64,000 nt of DNA, taken from UBA7985 sp038141425 (GTDB lineage: Bacteria > Pseudomonadota > Alphaproteobacteria > UBA7985). Where the stretch lies: NCBI GenBank assembly GCA_038141425.1, contig JAYQIC010000001.1:248001-312000 (forward strand), written 5' to 3'. The translations under genes were made by a program, and so were the position numbers. This document shows positions 62,695 through 64,000 of the stretch, one piece after another. How positions within the stretch are numbered: position 1 is the stretch's first letter; each line of letters opens with the position of its first letter. The notes below the pieces were generated by a model. It was not told the origin of the DNA, did no database searches, and saw nothing but the letters and a program-made list of their open reading frames with translations.

Positions 62695-63177
62695 ATGAAT
62701 CAAGACTATCTGGATACCATTGCCGCCATCGAGCGGCTGCACCGCCGTTGCCTCGAAGTCATCAAAACCGAGCTGGACCGTTCGGGCGTCCGCGACATCA
62801 ACAACATTCAGTCGCTGATCCTGTTCAACATCGGCGAGGAAGAGCTGACCGTGGGCGAGCTGACCCTGCGCGGTTGCTACCACGGCTCCAACGTGTCCTA
62901 TAACCTCAAGAAGCTGGTGGACTTCGGTTACGTGTCCCACCGCCGCAGCGCCCATGACCGCCGGTCGTACCGTGTGAAGCTGACCGACAAGGGCAGCAAG
63001 ATCCGGAAGCTGATGGACGATATGTTCGCCCGCCACGCCGAGGCACTGGAAAGCCTGAGCATCAGCGTCGATACGCTGGGGCAGGCCAACGACGTGCTGG
63101 TGCGGCTGGATCGGTTCTGGGCGTCGCAGTCAGACGCTTACGGCATATCAGACAAGGCCTTGAGCCGCGTGGCCTAA
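62695..63177 (+). CDS. MarR-family winged-helix regulator, LdtR-like
   Basis: Intact 160-residue regulator. IERLHRRCLEVIKTELDRSG, INNIQSLILFNIGEEELTVG, GCYHGSNVSYNLKKLVDFGY and HRRSAHDRRSYRVKLTDKG match the alphaproteobacterial LdtR group, which in relatives controls L,D-transpeptidase and stress genes. The ATG has AAAGGGG upstream. The start and the first helix are not ambiguous. The gene precedes rpiB-glyA in the order common in this class. Confidence 0.87.
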   Translation: MNQDYLDTIAAIERLHRRCLEVIKTELDRSGVRDINNIQSLILFNIGEEELTVGELTLRGCYHGSNVSYNLKKLVDFGYVSHRRSAHDRRSYRVKLTDKGSKIRKLMDDMFARHAEALESLSISVDTLGQANDVLVRLDRFWASQSDAYGISDKALSRVA

Positions 63178-63225
63178 TAGGCTTTCAAGGGGGCATTGAA
63201 CCACCACCACCCAACGGATTGAGTG

Positions 63226-63657
63226 ATGAAACTGTTCTTTGCCTCCGACCACGCCGGCCTGAACCTGCGGCGTGCATTGATCGAACACGCAGCCGAGCTG
63301 GGTCATAGCGTAACCGACCTCGGCCCCGTCGACGGTCAGTCGGTCGACTACCCCGATTTTGCAAACGCCCTTGCCGAAGCGCTGGCCGCCGACCCTGAAG
63401 CACAGGGGGTCGCTGTCTGCGGCTCCGGCATCGGCATCTCCATTGCGTTGAATCGTCACAGACACGTGCGGGCCGCCTTGGTTCACGACGTCACCAGCGC
63501 TACTTTGACCCGAAGACACAACGACGCCAACGTGGTTGCCTTCGGCGAACGCCTGATCGGGATCGAAACAGCAAAGGACGCACTCGCGGCCTTTCTTGGC
63601 ACGGCATTCGAGGGCGGCCGCCACGAACGCCGGGTGGCCAAACTCTCCCCCCGATAG
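63226..63657 (+). CDS. rpiB: ribose 5-phosphate isomerase B
   Basis: Intact 143-residue enzyme: MKLFFASDHAGLNLRRALIE, VDYPDFANALAEAL, GVAVCGSGIGISIALNRHRH (catalytic cysteine in CGSGIG) and RRHNDANVVAFGERLIG. It interconverts ribose 5-phosphate and ribulose 5-phosphate. A GTG at 63223 is directly before the ATG. It is 49 bases after the MarR-type gene and 131 before glyA, in the same direction. Confidence 0.94.
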   Translation: MKLFFASDHAGLNLRRALIEHAAELGHSVTDLGPVDGQSVDYPDFANALAEALAADPEAQGVAVCGSGIGISIALNRHRHVRAALVHDVTSATLTRRHNDANVVAFGERLIGIETAKDALAAFLGTAFEGGRHERRVAKLSPR

Positions 63658-63787
63658 GGCTGGCAACGCCTCTGTTGCCCTGAGGTCTTCCGCTTTCGCG
63701 CAAATGAGGGGCGTTTTTGACATGCCCCAGCGCGCGGAATTGGTGCTTTTGTGTGCGCCATAGAGACAAATCTGGAGTTCTAGTCTG

Positions 63788-64000
63788 ATGCCCGACGGTT
63801 CCCACACCACCGCCCTTGCCGATTTCTGGTCTGCCAGCGTCGGCGACACCGATCCGGCGCTGGCCGCATCCCTGTCGCAGGAGATGACGCGCCAGCAGAC
63901 TCAGATCGAGCTGATTGCGTCGGAAAACATCGTCTCCCGTGCCGTGTTGGAAGCACAGGGTTCGGTCCTGACCAACAAATATGCCGAAGGCTACGCCGGC
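63788..64000 (+). CDS. glyA: serine hydroxymethyltransferase, 5-prime part
   Basis: The first 71 residues before the window ends: LSQEMTRQQTQIELIASENI and AVLEAQGSVLTNKYAEGYAG are invariant GlyA N-terminal motifs. The enzyme interconverts serine and glycine with tetrahydrofolate and can use methylene-tetrahydrofolate and glycine from sarcosine oxidase. The catalytic lysine is outside the window. A GGAG lies about 14 bases before the ATG at 63788. Confidence 0.95.
   Translation, partial: MPDGSHTTALADFWSASVGDTDPALAASLSQEMTRQQTQIELIASENIVSRAVLEAQGSVLTNKYAEGYAG

Overview
The window reads as a compact, high-GC alphaproteobacterial chromosome segment. The lineage call rests on three things. The right edge has the order hemB / MarR-type regulator / rpiB / glyA. 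There is an Rrf2 regulator + sufB-C-D-S-T-A iron-sulfur operon. The clpP-clpX, MerR-ihfA and rpmF-plsX blocks have familiar alphaproteobacterial relatives. No phage, plasmid, transposase, CRISPR array or defence island is visible. One tRNA gene (Glu, anticodon TTC) is present.

Layout. 1-5 kb: end of tatD, an MBL-fold hydrolase, an Fe-S ferredoxin-like protein, a class I amidotransferase, a GFA-domain protein, and DMT and TauE transporters. 5-13 kb: pepA, a beta-propeller protein, an MttB-family methyltransferase, a LysE exporter, an unknown protein and an SCP2 protein. 13-23 kb: the sarcosine oxidase operon soxBDAG, a divergent GlxA/AraC-type activator, a VTT membrane protein and a corrinoid-protein reactivase. 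23-31 kb: a secreted coiled-coil protein and the suf operon, which contains pdxJ between sufB and sufC. 31-38 kb: ccmAB, a nitroreductase, a dienoyl-CoA isomerase-like crotonase, a PhnD-like protein, a Rieske oxygenase of the glycine betaine/carnitine type and a cadherin-domain surface protein. 38-50 kb: ribokinase, nucleoside hydrolase, a second secreted coiled-coil protein, a D-2-hydroxyacid dehydrogenase, DUF805, MATE, an aminotransferase, an RraA-like aldolase, a proline-racemase-like protein, tRNA-Glu and malate synthase G. 50-64 kb: an rRNA methyltransferase, oligopeptidase B, an alpha/beta hydrolase, clpX, clpP, MerR, ihfA, LysE, plsX, rpmF, hemB, a MarR/LdtR-type regulator, rpiB and the start of glyA.

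Functional theme. A scattered set of genes points to demethylation of quaternary and methylated amines. It comprises MttB, the RACE-type corrinoid reactivase, the Rieske oxygenase, soxBDAG and the GlxA-type regulator. The one-carbon and glycine products would feed glyA. Malate synthase G and the hydroxyacid dehydrogenase would handle two-carbon acids.

Two global features matter to any reader. First, about half of the genes, including essential ones (sufB, hemB, plsX, clpP), are broken by single-base frame changes, often in short homopolymers. In each case the missing part continues in another frame. This is far more likely uncorrected sequencing error than mass pseudogenisation, so broken genes are listed here as one CDS. 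Second, a modular family of palindromic intergenic repeats occurs at about 7.0, 12.0-12.6, 19.9-20.2 and 31.0-31.2 kb, with a fragment at 50.2 kb. Variation between copies is mostly in loops or is matched on both arms. This family is the best candidate for an undescribed element.
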